Shown one piece after another: positions 1 through 9,452 of a DNA stretch of 53,959 nt. Position numbers and translations under genes: made by a program. The DNA comes from Candidatus Saccharimonadota bacterium (GTDB taxonomy: Bacteria > Patescibacteriota > Saccharimonadia > Saccharimonadales > Saccharimonadaceae), in assembly GCA_017645955.1 (NCBI GenBank), contig JAGCNM010000023.1:1-53959 (forward strand), in the 5' to 3' direction. The notes under the pieces are model-generated. The model had not been told where the DNA came from. It worked only from the letters and a program-made list of their open reading frames with translations, and searched no databases. Numbering within the stretch: the first letter of the stretch is position 1; the number at the start of each line of letters is the position of its first letter.

Positions 1-129
1 CCGGAAACGAAGTTTGAGAATGGGATTGTAAAGACAATTAGATGGTATCTTGATCATAAGGATTGGTGGGAAGAGATTATCTCGGGTGATTATAAGAACT
101 ATTATGAAAAGATGTATGGAGGAAAGTAA
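1..129 (+). CDS. rmlB: dTDP-glucose 4,6-dehydratase, C-terminal end (partial)
   Basis: The frame is open from the first base and ends in TAA directly before the rmlD start codon. The 42 visible residues include IRWYLDHKDWWEEI, which matches the usual C-terminus of RmlB, the second enzyme of dTDP-L-rhamnose synthesis (dTDP-glucose to the 4-keto-6-deoxy sugar). The catalytic domain lies outside the window. The following gene is rmlD with zero spacing, which supports the assignment. A related SDR epimerase with a similar tail is a less likely alternative. Confidence 0.8.
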   Translation, partial: PETKFENGIVKTIRWYLDHKDWWEEIISGDYKNYYEKMYGGK

Positions 130-1008
130 ATGAAAGTTCTTGTAACTGGTACGAGCGGGCAACTCGGTTATGACGTGATGATGGAGTTAACTAGACGTGG
201 TTATGAAGGGATTGGAGCAGATCGTTCAGACACTAATGCGAATTTCGAACACGTTCAGCTAGATATTACGGATAGAGAGAAGGTTTTTGGAACTGTGAAG
301 GGGTTGAAGCCGGACGTAATTGTGCATTGTGCGGCGTGGACTAATGTTGATGGAGCAGAAGAGCCTGAGAATTTAGATAAAGTGCGAGCCGTGAATGTTG
401 AGGGCACAAAAAACTTAGCAGAAGCTTGCAAGGAAGTTGATGCTAAATTTGTTTATATCTCAACGGATTACGTGTTTAACGGAAACGGCGAAGAGCCTTG
501 GAAGCCGGATGATAAGAATTACGCTCCGATAAATGTTTACGGCCAATCTAAGTTGGATGGTGAATTAGAAGTAGCTAAAGCGTTAGACAAATATTTTATT
601 GTGCGAATCGCTTGGGTTTTTGGGAAGAATGGAAAGAACTTTATTAAAACAATGATTGAAGTTGGGAAAACACACCCCGTTGTAAGAGTAGTTGATGACC
701 AGATTGGTACACCGACTTATACGGTTGATTTGGCAAGGTTGCTTGTTGATATGATTGAAACAGAAAAATATGGTTATTATCACGCAACGAATGAGGGCGG
801 CTTTATTTCTTGGGCTGATTTTGCTGAAGAGATATATAAGCAAGCAGGGATGTCTACAAAAGTTGAACGAGTGACGACGGAAGAGTATGGGTTGTCGAAG
901 GCTAAGAGGCCATTTAACTCTAGATTAGACAAATCAAAGTTAGCTGAAAACGGATTTAAACCTTTACCAGACTGGAAGGATGCTTTAAAGAGATTCTTAG
1001 AGCAATAA
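130..1008 (+). CDS. rmlD: dTDP-4-dehydrorhamnose reductase
   Basis: RmlD performs the last step of dTDP-L-rhamnose synthesis, NAD(P)H reduction of the 4-keto sugar in the cytoplasm. The 292-residue length is typical. The Rossmann motif GTSGQLG is at residues 7-13, the STDYVF strand at 111-116, and the catalytic Tyr-x-x-x-Lys of the SDR family at Y137/K141. The start codon directly follows the rmlB stop, so translation is probably coupled. The product would feed a rhamnose-containing surface glycan, which fits the polysaccharide export operon facing it. It converges with the DUF2304 gene with no intervening base. Confidence 0.93.
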   Translation: MKVLVTGTSGQLGYDVMMELTRRGYEGIGADRSDTNANFEHVQLDITDREKVFGTVKGLKPDVIVHCAAWTNVDGAEEPENLDKVRAVNVEGTKNLAEACKEVDAKFVYISTDYVFNGNGEEPWKPDDKNYAPINVYGQSKLDGELEVAKALDKYFIVRIAWVFGKNGKNFIKTMIEVGKTHPVVRVVDDQIGTPTYTVDLARLLVDMIETEKYGYYHATNEGGFISWADFAEEIYKQAGMSTKVERVTTEEYGLSKAKRPFNSRLDKSKLAENGFKPLPDWKDALKRFLEQ

Positions 1009-1344
1009 TTATTTCTTATTCTTTTGTTTAAGGAGAGATAGTTCTTGATTTAATTTGGTGATTTGATTTTGTTGTTTACTGTTTGAGATTGACAGGAAGA
1101 AACAGATGAGGATTAGTAAAGCAATAATGACAAGAAAGATAAAGTTGGCTAGAGTTTCGAAGCCGAGCCAATGAGCAAAAGCGGTAAGCGGTTCAGGAAA
1201 GATTGCGATAATAATAAATACAATAGGGAGGAGCAGCCAGGCTACAGAATTTTTAATGGAAAGTGAGTTTTTCTTTAAGCAAATAACAATAAATAATAAT
1301 AGGACAAAGGCGGCGGCGGCCATTTCAATTTGTAAATTAGTCAT
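1009..1344 (-). CDS. DUF2304 family membrane protein
   Basis: This is a small protein of 111 residues with three predicted hydrophobic segments (about 8-25, 33-52 and 65-90) and a charged coiled-coil-like tail rich in Lys and Gln (about 92-111). Size, segment arrangement and position directly after a family 2 glycosyltransferase match the DUF2304 family, whose role is not established but which recurs beside lipid-linked sugar transferases. It overlaps the glycosyltransferase by four bases (ATGA), so it is the last gene of the GtrA-Wzm-Wzt-glycosyltransferase operon. The family assignment rests on recognition of the pattern, not on a search. Confidence 0.7.
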   Translation of the reverse strand: MTNLQIEMAAAAFVLLLFIVICLKKNSLSIKNSVAWLLLPIVFIIIAIFPEPLTAFAHWLGFETLANFIFLVIIALLILICFFLSISNSKQQNQITKLNQELSLLKQKNKK

Positions 1345-2057
1345 TTTTTGTTTCTCCTAAAGTTTAAGATTAGAATCGATAAAAAGACGTTAATTGCAGC
1401 ATAAATGGTTCTCCATGAGTGGATGCTTGAGTGGCCAGCTTTGCGCCTGTTCATTTTGACTGGGACTTCTTTAATTGTATATTTTGAGTATTTTAGTAGT
1501 TCGAAATTTGAGATAGGTTCGGGGTATTCTAGAGAGTAATTATCGGCAAATTTTTTGATAATAGATTTATCTGCAGCGCGAAAACCGGACGTCGGGTCAT
1601 AGATGCGTTTGCCTGAAAAGAGTTTAATAATGCCGGAAAGAAAGTGGATACCGAGACGTCGGATGGTTGACGAGCGTTTGTTTTTTAGGGTTTTATCGAT
1701 AAAACAGGAGCCAATAGTGAGATTAGCTTTGTGCTCGAGGATTGGCTTAATGAGGTTTTCGATATAGTTTATATCGTGTTGGCCATCGGCATCGAACTGT
1801 ATAGCGATATCGTAATTATTCTCAGAAGCATATTTATAGCCAGTTTGAACGGCGCCGCCTATGCCGAGATTAAAACAAAGATCAATATGATTAGCATTTG
1901 ATTCGTCTAGAATGTCTGGAGTTTTGTCGGTTGAGCCATCGTTAATGATGATGTAATCGTATGGTGAGGAAGAGACTGTTTTGATTGTTGATAAGATGGA
2001 CTCCTCTTCGTTATAGGCCGGAATAATGAGTAAGATTTTAGTCCCAGAGTTTTTCAT
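1341..2057 (-). CDS. family 2 glycosyltransferase (DPM1/polyprenyl-phosphate type)
   Basis: The 238-residue protein has a GT-A fold start IPAYNEEES (12-20), NDGSTDKT (39-46) and a metal and nucleotide-sugar binding motif FDADGQHD (88-95). These are standard for family 2 enzymes that load a sugar onto polyprenyl phosphate or a lipid-linked acceptor. There are no clear C-terminal transmembrane helices beyond a weak hydrophobic stretch near 222-232, so it should act at the inner membrane face. It overlaps the upstream ATPase gene by 20 bases and the downstream DUF2304 gene by four. GtrA in the same operon suggests the pair could handle a lipid-linked sugar intermediate; this is inference. Confidence 0.88.
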   Translation of the reverse strand: MKNSGTKILLIIPAYNEEESILSTIKTVSSSPYDYIIINDGSTDKTPDILDESNANHIDLCFNLGIGGAVQTGYKYASENNYDIAIQFDADGQHDINYIENLIKPILEHKANLTIGSCFIDKTLKNKRSSTIRRLGIHFLSGIIKLFSGKRIYDPTSGFRAADKSIIKKFADNYSLEYPEPISNFELLKYSKYTIKEVPVKMNRRKAGHSSIHSWRTIYAAINVFLSILILNFRRNKK

Positions 2058-2775
2058 AAGCGTCAGCTACCTTTTTCGGATCTCCATCCATTTTTACTTT
2101 GCCATTGTCAATAAGGATAGCGCGGCTACAGAATTTTCTAACAGAAGGCATACTATGAGTAACAAGAATGACGGTTTGGTTGCCGCGTAAGGAAGCAAAG
2201 TATTCGTTGCATTTTTGTTGGAAGGCAGCATCACCAACTGCAAGGACTTCGTCTAGGAGGAGAATATCGCCTCTTGCACGAATGGCAATGGAAAAAGCAA
2301 GGCGAACTTGCATACCGGAAGAAAAGTTTTTGAGTTTTTGGTCCATAAATTCACCGAGTTCGGCAAAGTTAACAATCTCATCATACATTTCATCGACTTC
2401 TTTATTACTGAAACCAAGTAATGCGCCGTTTAAATAAACATTTTCGCGGCCTGAAAGTTCAGGATTAAAGCCGACGCCAAGTTCAATAAATGGAATGAGG
2501 TTACCGTTTATTTCAACAGAACCTTTTTCGGGGAAGTAGATTTTTGCGAGGGTCTTAAGAAGGGTTGATTTACCAGAGCCGTTACGCCCAACAATACCAA
2601 CGAATTCCCCGCGATGGATGTCGAAATCGATACCATTTAAGACCTTTTGCTCTTTATATCCTTTAATGCCTTTAAGGCGATTGAAGAAAGCTTGTTTTAA
2701 CCCCCAGGAGCGTTCGGTTGGAAGTCTAAAGCTTTTGTGGAGATTTTTGACTGAAATTGCGATGTCGTTTTCCAT
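2038..2775 (-). CDS. polysaccharide ABC exporter, ATP-binding subunit (Wzt/TagH type)
   Basis: The 245-residue ATPase powers export of an undecaprenyl-linked polysaccharide or teichoic-type polymer. Walker A GRNGSGKST is at 63-71, the signature FSSGMQ at 151-156, Walker B ILLLDE at 171-176 and the switch histidine in VTHSM near 215. The characteristic LKQAFFNRLKG insertion before the core is typical of the RfbE/TagH subfamily. It lacks the extra C-terminal carbohydrate-binding domain of long Wzt proteins, so chain-end recognition by that route is not expected. It overlaps the permease gene by one base, and the two subunits form one transporter. Confidence 0.92.
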   Translation of the reverse strand: MENDIAISVKNLHKSFRLPTERSWGLKQAFFNRLKGIKGYKEQKVLNGIDFDIHRGEFVGIVGRNGSGKSTLLKTLAKIYFPEKGSVEINGNLIPFIELGVGFNPELSGRENVYLNGALLGFSNKEVDEMYDEIVNFAELGEFMDQKLKNFSSGMQVRLAFSIAIRARGDILLLDEVLAVGDAAFQQKCNEYFASLRGNQTVILVTHSMPSVRKFCSRAILIDNGKVKMDGDPKKVADAYEKLWD

Positions 2776-3587
2776 TAGATTTCCTCCGCGAATTTTTTAG
2801 ATTTTTTACGGAAATACCAAGAACCCCAAACAAGGATAATAATAACAAGGATGATGGGTATGATTTTAAGGAAAGGATTAGTTATAAAACTCCAGCTAGT
2901 GACGGTTTCGTTAGTGATAAGTAAGTAACGAGCGTCTTGGATGCACTGCGCGATAGGGTTTAAGAGGATGATTTTTGCTGCCAGGGTGCTAGATGCAGCA
3001 ACCATGGTTATGGGATAGATAATAGGGATGGCATAAAATAGCGCTTGAATACAAACATCCCAAATCGAGGTAATGTCGCGGTATTTGACATTAATTGCGC
3101 CTAAAAGGAATGAAATACCTAAAGATAGTGTGTAGAGCTCGAAGATAACAATTGGGACGGCAAGCCAAGACCAGCTAGGAGTGACACCGTTAATCAAGGC
3201 AAAAATGATGATAACGACAAGATTAATTAAAAGATTAATGACGGCGGTAAGAGTGGCTGAGACAACTACGATATATTTCGGGAAGCAGATTTTGCGGATT
3301 AGTTCGCCACGTGAGACGATAGCTTGAATGCCTTGTCCGGTACATTCAGTAAAGAAGCTCCAAAGAGTAGTACCGGTTAATAGATAGACAGGATAATGCG
3401 GAATGTCGCTACCGAATCTTAGAAGCTTAGCAAAGACTACATAAAGAATGGCAAACATCATTAATGGACGAAGCAGAGCCCATAAATAACCGAGGACGGA
3501 ACCTTGGTAACGTAATTTAAAATCCGTTTTTGTGAGTTCTTTAAGAAGGACGCGATTGCCCTTATAAAGAAAATTTGGGATAGCCAT
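2775..3587 (-). CDS. polysaccharide ABC exporter, permease subunit (Wzm/TagG type)
   Basis: This is an ABC-2 type membrane protein of 270 residues with about six hydrophobic segments. The N-terminal motif LTKTDFKLRYQGSVLGYLW (residues 18-36) is the hallmark of the Wzm/TagG/KpsM group. It forms the channel partner of the ATPase encoded by the next gene, with a one-base overlap. Only five bases separate it from GtrA upstream. Together with rhamnose synthesis across the convergent junction, this indicates export of a rhamnose-containing cell-surface glycan, although the polymer itself cannot be read from the sequence. Confidence 0.92.
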   Translation of the reverse strand: MAIPNFLYKGNRVLLKELTKTDFKLRYQGSVLGYLWALLRPLMMFAILYVVFAKLLRFGSDIPHYPVYLLTGTTLWSFFTECTGQGIQAIVSRGELIRKICFPKYIVVVSATLTAVINLLINLVVIIIFALINGVTPSWSWLAVPIVIFELYTLSLGISFLLGAINVKYRDITSIWDVCIQALFYAIPIIYPITMVAASSTLAAKIILLNPIAQCIQDARYLLITNETVTSWSFITNPFLKIIPIILVIIILVWGSWYFRKKSKKFAEEI

Positions 3588-3592
3588 ATATA

Positions 3593-4093
3593 TTATTTTA
3601 CCATATTTTTGGTTTTCCCGAAAACGAAGCGGTCGTAAAAGAGGAAATTTAAGATAGTGGTGATGATTGCGGTAAGGACGAAGGCGCCGGTGGATTGGAT
3701 AAATTCATAGGAGAATGGGAGGTGCATGGCTTGGGAGATGTTGTAGCCGAATTGATATAGTGAAGTAAAGATGCTGAAAAATTGGGTAAGACCAGGGTTA
3801 ATGGCGATTGTGAGTAAAATATTCCAGATGAAAAATCGGTAAATTCCTTGTTTGGTGGGTTTACGTTCTTTCCAAGTTATTTTAGAGTGAAGGATGTAAG
3901 CGAGAATAGTGGTAAGAGCGCTAGCGATGAAGCTAGAGAGCCAAAGGAGATTACTATTTTTAATGATGAGATTTGCAATAATGGCGTACGTAACGTAGTT
4001 AAAAATCGCAAGGCCAATGCCAATAATTAGATAACGACCAGCATGGGTTGAGGTTTTAACATCGTTTTTGTCGGTGTCTTTAGCGGATTCCAT
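3593..4093 (-). CDS. GtrA family membrane protein
   Basis: The 166-residue protein has four hydrophobic segments (about 22-43, 49-70, 88-108 and 132-155), and the RYLIIGIGLAIFNYVTYAI start is typical of GtrA proteins. These are proposed flippases of polyprenyl-phosphate sugars. It is the first gene of the five-gene surface-glycan operon. A -10 hexamer TATAAT lies at 4100-4105 on this strand with exactly six bases before the ATG and no Shine-Dalgarno site, so the mRNA is probably leaderless. The promoter region is shared back-to-back with uvrA. Confidence 0.86.
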   Translation of the reverse strand: MESAKDTDKNDVKTSTHAGRYLIIGIGLAIFNYVTYAIIANLIIKNSNLLWLSSFIASALTTILAYILHSKITWKERKPTKQGIYRFFIWNILLTIAINPGLTQFFSIFTSLYQFGYNISQAMHLPFSYEFIQSTGAFVLTAIITTILNFLFYDRFVFGKTKNMVK

Positions 4094-4099
4094 GTGTCT

Positions 4100-4105
4100 A
4101 TTATA
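4100..4105 (-). promoter_or_regulatory. -10 element for the GtrA-Wzm-Wzt operon (leaderless start)
   Basis: TATAAT on the minus strand, preceded by TGG (extended -10 form), is followed by six bases and then the ATG at 4093. No good -35 is visible. Transcription would begin at or near the start codon. Confidence 0.65.
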
Positions 4106-4108
4106 CCA

Positions 4109-4137
4109 TGGACAAAGCTTGACTTTTTTGGTATAAT
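4109..4137 (+). promoter_or_regulatory. uvrA promoter
   Basis: TGGACA at 4109-4114, a 17-base spacer, then TATAAT at 4132-4137 in a TGGTATAAT extended context. It is divergent from the GtrA operon promoter. It leaves a short leader of about 18 bases before the uvrA start. Confidence 0.65.
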
Positions 4138-4161
4138 ATATGCGTTTATTTTTAAGCGGAA

Positions 4162-7101
4162 ATGGGGAAGATGGGTTTAAAAGAAGAAAAAAATGAGGAA
4201 GTAAGTGGGGAGATTTTTGGTTCCGAGAATGTAATTCGTGTAAGAGGAGCGAGACAGAATAATTTACAGAGCCTTAATGTTGATATACCGAGAGATAAGT
4301 TAGTGATTATTACAGGGTTGTCGGGTTCGGGAAAATCGTCATTAGCTTTTGACACGATTTACGCTGAAGGACAGAGACGTTATGTTGAATCTTTGTCTTC
4401 TTACGCGAGGATGTTTTTAGGAGTAATGGATAAGCCAGAGGTGGATTCGATTACGGGCCTTTCTCCGGCTATTTCAATTGACCAGAAATCAACGTCGAGG
4501 AATCCGCGTTCGACGGTGGCAACGGTAACTGAGGTCTATGATTATTTAAGGCTTTTATTCGCAAGGGTTGGTGTACCGCATTGTCCGATTTGTCATAAAG
4601 AGGTAAGCCGAAGGACGGTTGAGGATATTGTAAATGAGGTAATGAAACTACCGCTAGGTTCGAAATTGATGTTACTTGCGCCGATTGTCTCACAGAAGAA
4701 AGGCGAGTTTTTACATATTTCAGAACAGTATCTCGCAAAGGGTTATTCAAGAGTAAGAGTAGATGGAATTATTTATGCACTGGATGAGTTCCCAGAATTA
4801 AATAAGAACGAGAGACATGATATTGAGGTAATTGTAGACAGATTTGTTTTAAGTCCAGAGCTTAGAACGAGAATTGCGGGTTCAATTGAGCAGGCTTTAG
4901 AACTTGGGCAGGGAATTATTGAGCTTTTAAAAATTAAAGATACTTCTACAGCGGTAGGCGAAAATCGGATTTCGGCAGATAATACAGAAGTATTAACTTA
5001 TTCGCAAAGATATGCTTGCCCGGATCATCCGGATGAATTAATCCCAGAGTTGACGCCGAGACTATTCTCGTTTAATGCGCCAGAAGGAGCTTGTCCGGTT
5101 TGTACTGGGTTGGGATCAAGAATGGAAATTGATCCTGGACTAGTGTTTAATAATAACTTAACAATTGCGGAAGGTGGGATTCGGCCGTTTAACCGGGTTG
5201 GTCAGGATTCGTGGTGGCTTAAAAGATTGATGCAGGTTGGAGTGAAGCACGGGTTCGATGTTTATACGCCGATTGGTGAGTTGTCGGAAGAGATTAGACA
5301 GTTAATTATGTATGGGACGGGTGATGAGAAATACGAAATGAAGATTACGGGTTCGGGGAGATTTGCAGATGGAACGGTGTATGAAACAAAATATGAAGGA
5401 GTAATTCCGACTTTAGAACGACGATATAATGATCCGAAGATTTCGGAATTTATGAAGAATGACATTGAGCGATTTATGCGAGTCAGGAAGTGCCAAGAAT
5501 GTAATGGTGCAAGATTAAAACCGGCAGTACTCGCTGTAACAATTCATGGCTTAAATATTGTTGATATGTGTAATTTAGATGTTGATGCGACGCTTGAAGT
5601 TTTGAACCAGGATTTAGGTTTTACGGAATCGGAAGAATTAATTGCAAAACCAATTTTGAAGGAAATTCGAGAACGAGTTCAGTTTATGAAAGATGTGGGA
5701 CTTGGATATTTGGAGCTTGGGCGAGCGGCGAATACTTTGTCTGGTGGAGAAGCGCAAAGGATTCGACTTGCAACGCAAATTGGTTCGGGACTTCAAGGGG
5801 TTTTGTATGTTCTAGATGAGCCATCAATTGGTCTTCATCAGAGGGACAATGATAAATTGATTGCAACTTTAAAACACTTAAGAGATTTAAAGAATACGGT
5901 GTTGGTGGTTGAGCATGATGAAGATACAATGAGGTCGTCGGATTATATTATTGATATTGGACCGGGCGCAGGATTATCGGGTGGACGATTAGTGGCGGCA
6001 GGTACGCCAGAAGAAATAATGAAGAACCCGGAGTCGATTACTGGAAAATACTTATCAGGAGAAATGTCAATTCCTATCCCAAAGAAAAGACGAAAGATCC
6101 GCAAGGGATATGAATTAGTTATTAGGGGAGCAAGAGAGAATAATTTAAAAAATATTGATGTAACTTTCCCGCTTGGAGTGATGACGGTTGTTTCTGGAGT
6201 TTCGGGGTCTGGAAAATCGACTTTAGTAAATAGTATTCTTGCGAATGAGCTTTTGGCGCGGCTAAATCGTGCGCAGACGGTTTCGGGAACACATGAGAAA
6301 ATTGAGGGAATCGAGAATTTAAATAAGATAATCGTAATCGATCAATCGCCAATTGGAAGAACGCCGAGGTCAAATGTGGCGACTTACACTGGAGTGTTTA
6401 CGCAAATCAGGGAACTTTATGCAGCGCAGCCAGAGGCAGAGGTTAGAGGGTACAAGGCAGGAAGATTTTCGTTTAATGTTAAAGGCGGAAGATGCGAACA
6501 TTGTCAGGGCGATGGTGTGAATAAAATCGAGATGCATTTTTTGCCAGATGTTTATGTAACTTGTCCAGAATGTAAGGGTAGGAGATATAACCACGAAGCT
6601 TTGGAGATAAAATACAAAGGAAAAGATATTTCACAAGTTCTTGATATGACGATTGACGAGGCGGTGGAGTTCTTTAAGAATATACAGTCAATAGTGGGAA
6701 GATTAAAGACGATAAAAGAAGTTGGATTAGGGTATATAAAACTAGGGCAATCGGCGACGACTTTTTCGGGAGGTGAGGCGCAGAGAATAAAGTTAGCGAC
6801 TGAGTTAGCACGTCGCTCAACTGGGCGAACTTTATATATCTTAGATGAGCCGACAACTGGATTACATACGGATGATGTGAAACGATTATTGACTATTCTA
6901 GGTCGTTTGGTTGATGGTGGCAATTCGATGATTATTATTGAGCATAATTTACATGTAATTAAGTCAGCAGATTGGGTAATTGATATGGGGCCAGAAGGCG
7001 GTTTGAAAGGTGGCAAGGTAATTGCAGAGGGGACACCAGAGGATTTAGCGCGGAGTGCAAAAACGCCAACAGGAAAATACCTGAAGGAATACCTTAAATG
7101 A
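4162..7101 (+). CDS. uvrA: excinuclease ABC subunit A
   Basis: UvrA is the damage-recognition ATPase of nucleotide excision repair. The 979 residues fit the family, slightly above the usual 940-960. There are two ABC modules: Walker A at about 52-60 (GLSGSGKSS) and 680-688 (GVSGSGKST), and signatures LSGGEAQR near 526 and FSGGEAQR near 868. The C-terminal zinc module CEHC...CPEC is at about 778-804, and the first-module zinc cysteines include CPIC near 141. The ATG at 4162 follows a weak AAGCGGA site; an ATG nine bases later is also possible. The stop is TGA, overlapping the next gene by four bases. UvrB and UvrC are not in the window. Confidence 0.97.
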   Translation: MGKMGLKEEKNEEVSGEIFGSENVIRVRGARQNNLQSLNVDIPRDKLVIITGLSGSGKSSLAFDTIYAEGQRRYVESLSSYARMFLGVMDKPEVDSITGLSPAISIDQKSTSRNPRSTVATVTEVYDYLRLLFARVGVPHCPICHKEVSRRTVEDIVNEVMKLPLGSKLMLLAPIVSQKKGEFLHISEQYLAKGYSRVRVDGIIYALDEFPELNKNERHDIEVIVDRFVLSPELRTRIAGSIEQALELGQGIIELLKIKDTSTAVGENRISADNTEVLTYSQRYACPDHPDELIPELTPRLFSFNAPEGACPVCTGLGSRMEIDPGLVFNNNLTIAEGGIRPFNRVGQDSWWLKRLMQVGVKHGFDVYTPIGELSEEIRQLIMYGTGDEKYEMKITGSGRFADGTVYETKYEGVIPTLERRYNDPKISEFMKNDIERFMRVRKCQECNGARLKPAVLAVTIHGLNIVDMCNLDVDATLEVLNQDLGFTESEELIAKPILKEIRERVQFMKDVGLGYLELGRAANTLSGGEAQRIRLATQIGSGLQGVLYVLDEPSIGLHQRDNDKLIATLKHLRDLKNTVLVVEHDEDTMRSSDYIIDIGPGAGLSGGRLVAAGTPEEIMKNPESITGKYLSGEMSIPIPKKRRKIRKGYELVIRGARENNLKNIDVTFPLGVMTVVSGVSGSGKSTLVNSILANELLARLNRAQTVSGTHEKIEGIENLNKIIVIDQSPIGRTPRSNVATYTGVFTQIRELYAAQPEAEVRGYKAGRFSFNVKGGRCEHCQGDGVNKIEMHFLPDVYVTCPECKGRRYNHEALEIKYKGKDISQVLDMTIDEAVEFFKNIQSIVGRLKTIKEVGLGYIKLGQSATTFSGGEAQRIKLATELARRSTGRTLYILDEPTTGLHTDDVKRLLTILGRLVDGGNSMIIIEHNLHVIKSADWVIDMGPEGGLKGGKVIAEGTPEDLARSAKTPTGKYLKEYLK

Positions 7102-7649
7102 GTTGGAAGAATGATCAGGTAACAAAAGAAGAGACGGATAGGATAATAGATTTAGCAAAGGTTTGCTTAGAAGTGCCAGGAGATTATGTAGAGTTAGGGT
7201 GCTATAGGGGAGATACGTCGCTGCTCCTCGCGGAAGTTCTAAAGGACTCTAATAAAAAGCTATGGATTTACGATTCGTTTGAAGGGTTGCCAGAAAAGGG
7301 TTTGATGGACGAGTCGGTTTTAGGCATAGATTTTAAAGGTGGTGAACTTTTTGTGACGAAAAGAGAAGTGAAGGAAAGATTTTTAAGGGCTGGGTTACCG
7401 GTTCCGGTAATAAAAAAAGGGTGGTTTTCGGAATTAACTGATAGTGATTTACCGGGAGAGATTGCTTTTGCGTTTTTAGATGGAGATTTTTATGAGTCTA
7501 TAAAGGATTCTTTAAAATTAGTAGCGCCGAAGATGGTTGAAGGTGGAATTATTATTGTACATGATTATACAAATCAAGCTTTGCCGGGAGTAAAAAAAGC
7601 AGTGGATGAGTTTAGGGCGACGAATCAGATAAAAATGATACTTATGTAG
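7098..7649 (+). CDS. TylF/MycF-like class I methyltransferase
   Basis: This is a 183-residue SAM-dependent methyltransferase. The SAM-binding turn VELGCYRGDTSLLLAE is at about 31-46, IYDSFEGLPE at 59-68, and FLDGDFYESIKDSL followed by GGIIIVHDY at about 127-156. The acidic pair and His-Asp are the metal site of the TylF (macrocin O-methyltransferase) family, members of which methylate sugars or other small hydroxyl compounds. It is shorter than the 230-250 residues usual for antibiotic enzymes, in keeping with a core-only version. It overlaps uvrA by four bases (ATGA), so the two are co-translated, but no functional link is evident. The substrate is unknown. Confidence 0.78.
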   Translation: MSWKNDQVTKEETDRIIDLAKVCLEVPGDYVELGCYRGDTSLLLAEVLKDSNKKLWIYDSFEGLPEKGLMDESVLGIDFKGGELFVTKREVKERFLRAGLPVPVIKKGWFSELTDSDLPGEIAFAFLDGDFYESIKDSLKLVAPKMVEGGIIIVHDYTNQALPGVKKAVDEFRATNQIKMILM

Positions 7650-7668
7650 TATAATAAGAGAAAAGGAG
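7650..7668 (+). promoter_or_regulatory. ackA promoter -10 and ribosome site
   Basis: TATAAT at 7650-7655 directly follows the preceding stop codon. AAAGGAG at 7662-7668 sits five bases before the ATG, so ackA has its own leadered start. Confidence 0.6.
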
Positions 7669-7672
7669 TTAT

Positions 7673-8872
7673 ATGACAAATATTACAAAGATTTTTCTAG
7701 TTTTAAATTCTGGGTCTTCTTCGGAAAAGTTTTCGCTTTATGAAGGTGAGGATGAAGTTTGTTCTTTATATTTTGAGGGTATAGAAGAAGATGGAAAGAA
7801 GAAATTTATTTGCACTATTACGAGGGCGGATGGTTCGGAAGAAGTGGTGAATAAAAAATGGGATTCTTTGGATGTAGCGTTTAAAGAAGCAAAGGCCATT
7901 TTTGAAAAGGAAGGATTCATTAATGATGCGCATCCGCTTGATGGTATTTTAGTAAGGGTAGTTGCGGCAGGAAAATATTTCTCGAAGCACCATATTGTCG
8001 ACGAGACAACAATGAAAGAGCTTGCTAAAGTTCAGGTGACAAATCCGTTACATGTGCCAGGAACTGAACGTGGAATTAAAAATGCAAAAGAAACCTTTAA
8101 GGGTGTACCAGTTTTAATTATGTCAGATTCGGAAGCATTAACGAAGGAATCTCGAAAAGATACAGAATATGCTTTGCCAAAGGGGATAATTGATGAGTTT
8201 GATTTAGGTAGATGGGGTGCGCATGGAGCGTCATATGGGTATATGATGGGGAGAATTCCGGAACTTGGGCTACTTGAAAAAAGAATGGTAGTTTGCCATT
8301 TGGGTTCTGGTTGTTCGATTACGGCATTAGTAGATGGTGAGCCGGCTTATACTTCGATGGGCGAAACGCCACTTGAAGGGTTAATGTCTTCGACGCGAAC
8401 TGGTTCAATTGATCCAACGATTGGAGCTTTGCTTGGTGAGAAGCTTGGCGCAGCTGAGGCAATTAAACTTATGAATAAGGAATCTGGACTTCAGGCAATG
8501 GCAGGATCAAACGATATGCGTGAGATTATTGCGGGTGCTGAAGAAGGTGTTGATGGAGCGGTGAGAGCATTTAATTTGTTTATAGATGGGGTTGCCGGGA
8601 AGATTGGTGAGTTTGCAGCTAAGATGGGAGGACTTGATGCGATTGTCTTTACGGCAACGATTGGCGAGCGATCAATCCCGGTGCGGGGAGCGATTATTTC
8701 AAAGTTAGAATTTATGGGTTTCAAGATCAAGAACGATGTTGCTTTAGATAAATCGAAAGGATTTGCCAATGCGGCGGCAGATGGTTCGAAGCCAATTTAT
8801 ATTATTCCAACAAACGAAGCAGCTTATATGATTAAGAGAGCCGGAGAACTAATCGACGAAATCCAAAAGTAA
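7673..8872 (+). CDS. ackA: acetate kinase (divergent)
   Basis: Acetate kinase converts acetyl phosphate and ADP to acetate and ATP. The 399 residues match the family. Conserved elements are VLNSGSSSEKF (N12 of the phosphate loop), LVRVVAAG with the substrate arginine, NPLHVPGT, GRWGAHGAS with the catalytic histidine, MGETPLEGLM, SSTRTGSIDP with the second arginine, and a C-terminal TNEAAY glutamate. Several family blocks are altered: the usual GHRVVHGG lacks its histidine, and FDTAFH reads SDSEAL. The core phosphoryl-transfer residues nevertheless remain. No phosphotransacetylase gene is adjacent. A propionate or other short-chain acyl kinase activity is possible. Confidence 0.9.
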   Translation: MTNITKIFLVLNSGSSSEKFSLYEGEDEVCSLYFEGIEEDGKKKFICTITRADGSEEVVNKKWDSLDVAFKEAKAIFEKEGFINDAHPLDGILVRVVAAGKYFSKHHIVDETTMKELAKVQVTNPLHVPGTERGIKNAKETFKGVPVLIMSDSEALTKESRKDTEYALPKGIIDEFDLGRWGAHGASYGYMMGRIPELGLLEKRMVVCHLGSGCSITALVDGEPAYTSMGETPLEGLMSSTRTGSIDPTIGALLGEKLGAAEAIKLMNKESGLQAMAGSNDMREIIAGAEEGVDGAVRAFNLFIDGVAGKIGEFAAKMGGLDAIVFTATIGERSIPVRGAIISKLEFMGFKIKNDVALDKSKGFANAAADGSKPIYIIPTNEAAYMIKRAGELIDEIQK

Positions 8873-8888
8873 TTAAAAAGATTTTCTT

Positions 8889-9452
8889 ATGGTTAAGAGT
8901 GGGTTAACCGAAAAGAGGATGAAAGATAAACGTTTCCGGCGGACGGAGGAAGCGATTCTGACTGCGGTTATCCCAATTAAAGGAGAGTTGAGCGTCTCAA
9001 GGATTGTAAAAGATGCCTCGATTTCGCGATCAACTTTTTATCATCATCATAAAACCGTACAGAGTATTATATATGATTATGAGACATATATTATAAAACA
9101 ATTTCTTAAGTTAATTAATAGATGGAATCAGAATCAACGCTTGAAAGTTTATTATGAACAAACACTGTTATTTATTAATGCTAATAAGGTGGTAGTAGAT
9201 TATTTACTTGAACGTGGAAAAAGTACAATAATCGAGGATATGGTAAAAATAATCGAGCCAATGATTATAAGAACTTATAAGATACCTAAAAACCGGGAAT
9301 TAATGTTAGCTGTCTACCGAAAAGAGGTATTGGGGATAATAGAAGAGTGGAGGAAGATCGGTTTTAAGAACGAAGAAATGAAAAAAGTATTAGGGAACAT
9401 AATGTATCTTACAGAAAGTTTAAGGGGTAGATTGATTCAGTTAGAAAATTAG
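8889..9452 (+). CDS. TetR-like transcriptional regulator
   Basis: The 187-residue, mostly helical protein has an N-terminal helix-turn-helix (about 35-54, ...VSRIVKDASISRSTFYHHH) in the TetR arrangement. This is followed by a ligand or dimer domain without recognisable features. No strong ribosome site precedes the ATG at 8889; the internal ATG at 8919 is an alternative start. It lies 16 bases after ackA and just ahead of the CIRCE-controlled groS-groL operon. It is not HrcA, which has a different fold and length. Control of ackA or of itself is plausible but not shown. Confidence 0.72.
   Translation: MVKSGLTEKRMKDKRFRRTEEAILTAVIPIKGELSVSRIVKDASISRSTFYHHHKTVQSIIYDYETYIIKQFLKLINRWNQNQRLKVYYEQTLLFINANKVVVDYLLERGKSTIIEDMVKIIEPMIIRTYKIPKNRELMLAVYRKEVLGIIEEWRKIGFKNEEMKKVLGNIMYLTESLRGRLIQLEN

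Noticed and set aside
7098-7649. Methyltransferase as part of DNA repair or BREX modification because it overlaps uvrA
   Set aside because: Motifs are of the TylF small-molecule type, with no NPPY or DNA-methyltransferase features.
8889-9452. HrcA, because it precedes CIRCE-groS-groL
   Set aside because: The protein is 187 residues with a TetR-type helix-turn-helix; HrcA is about 340 residues with a different N-terminal domain.
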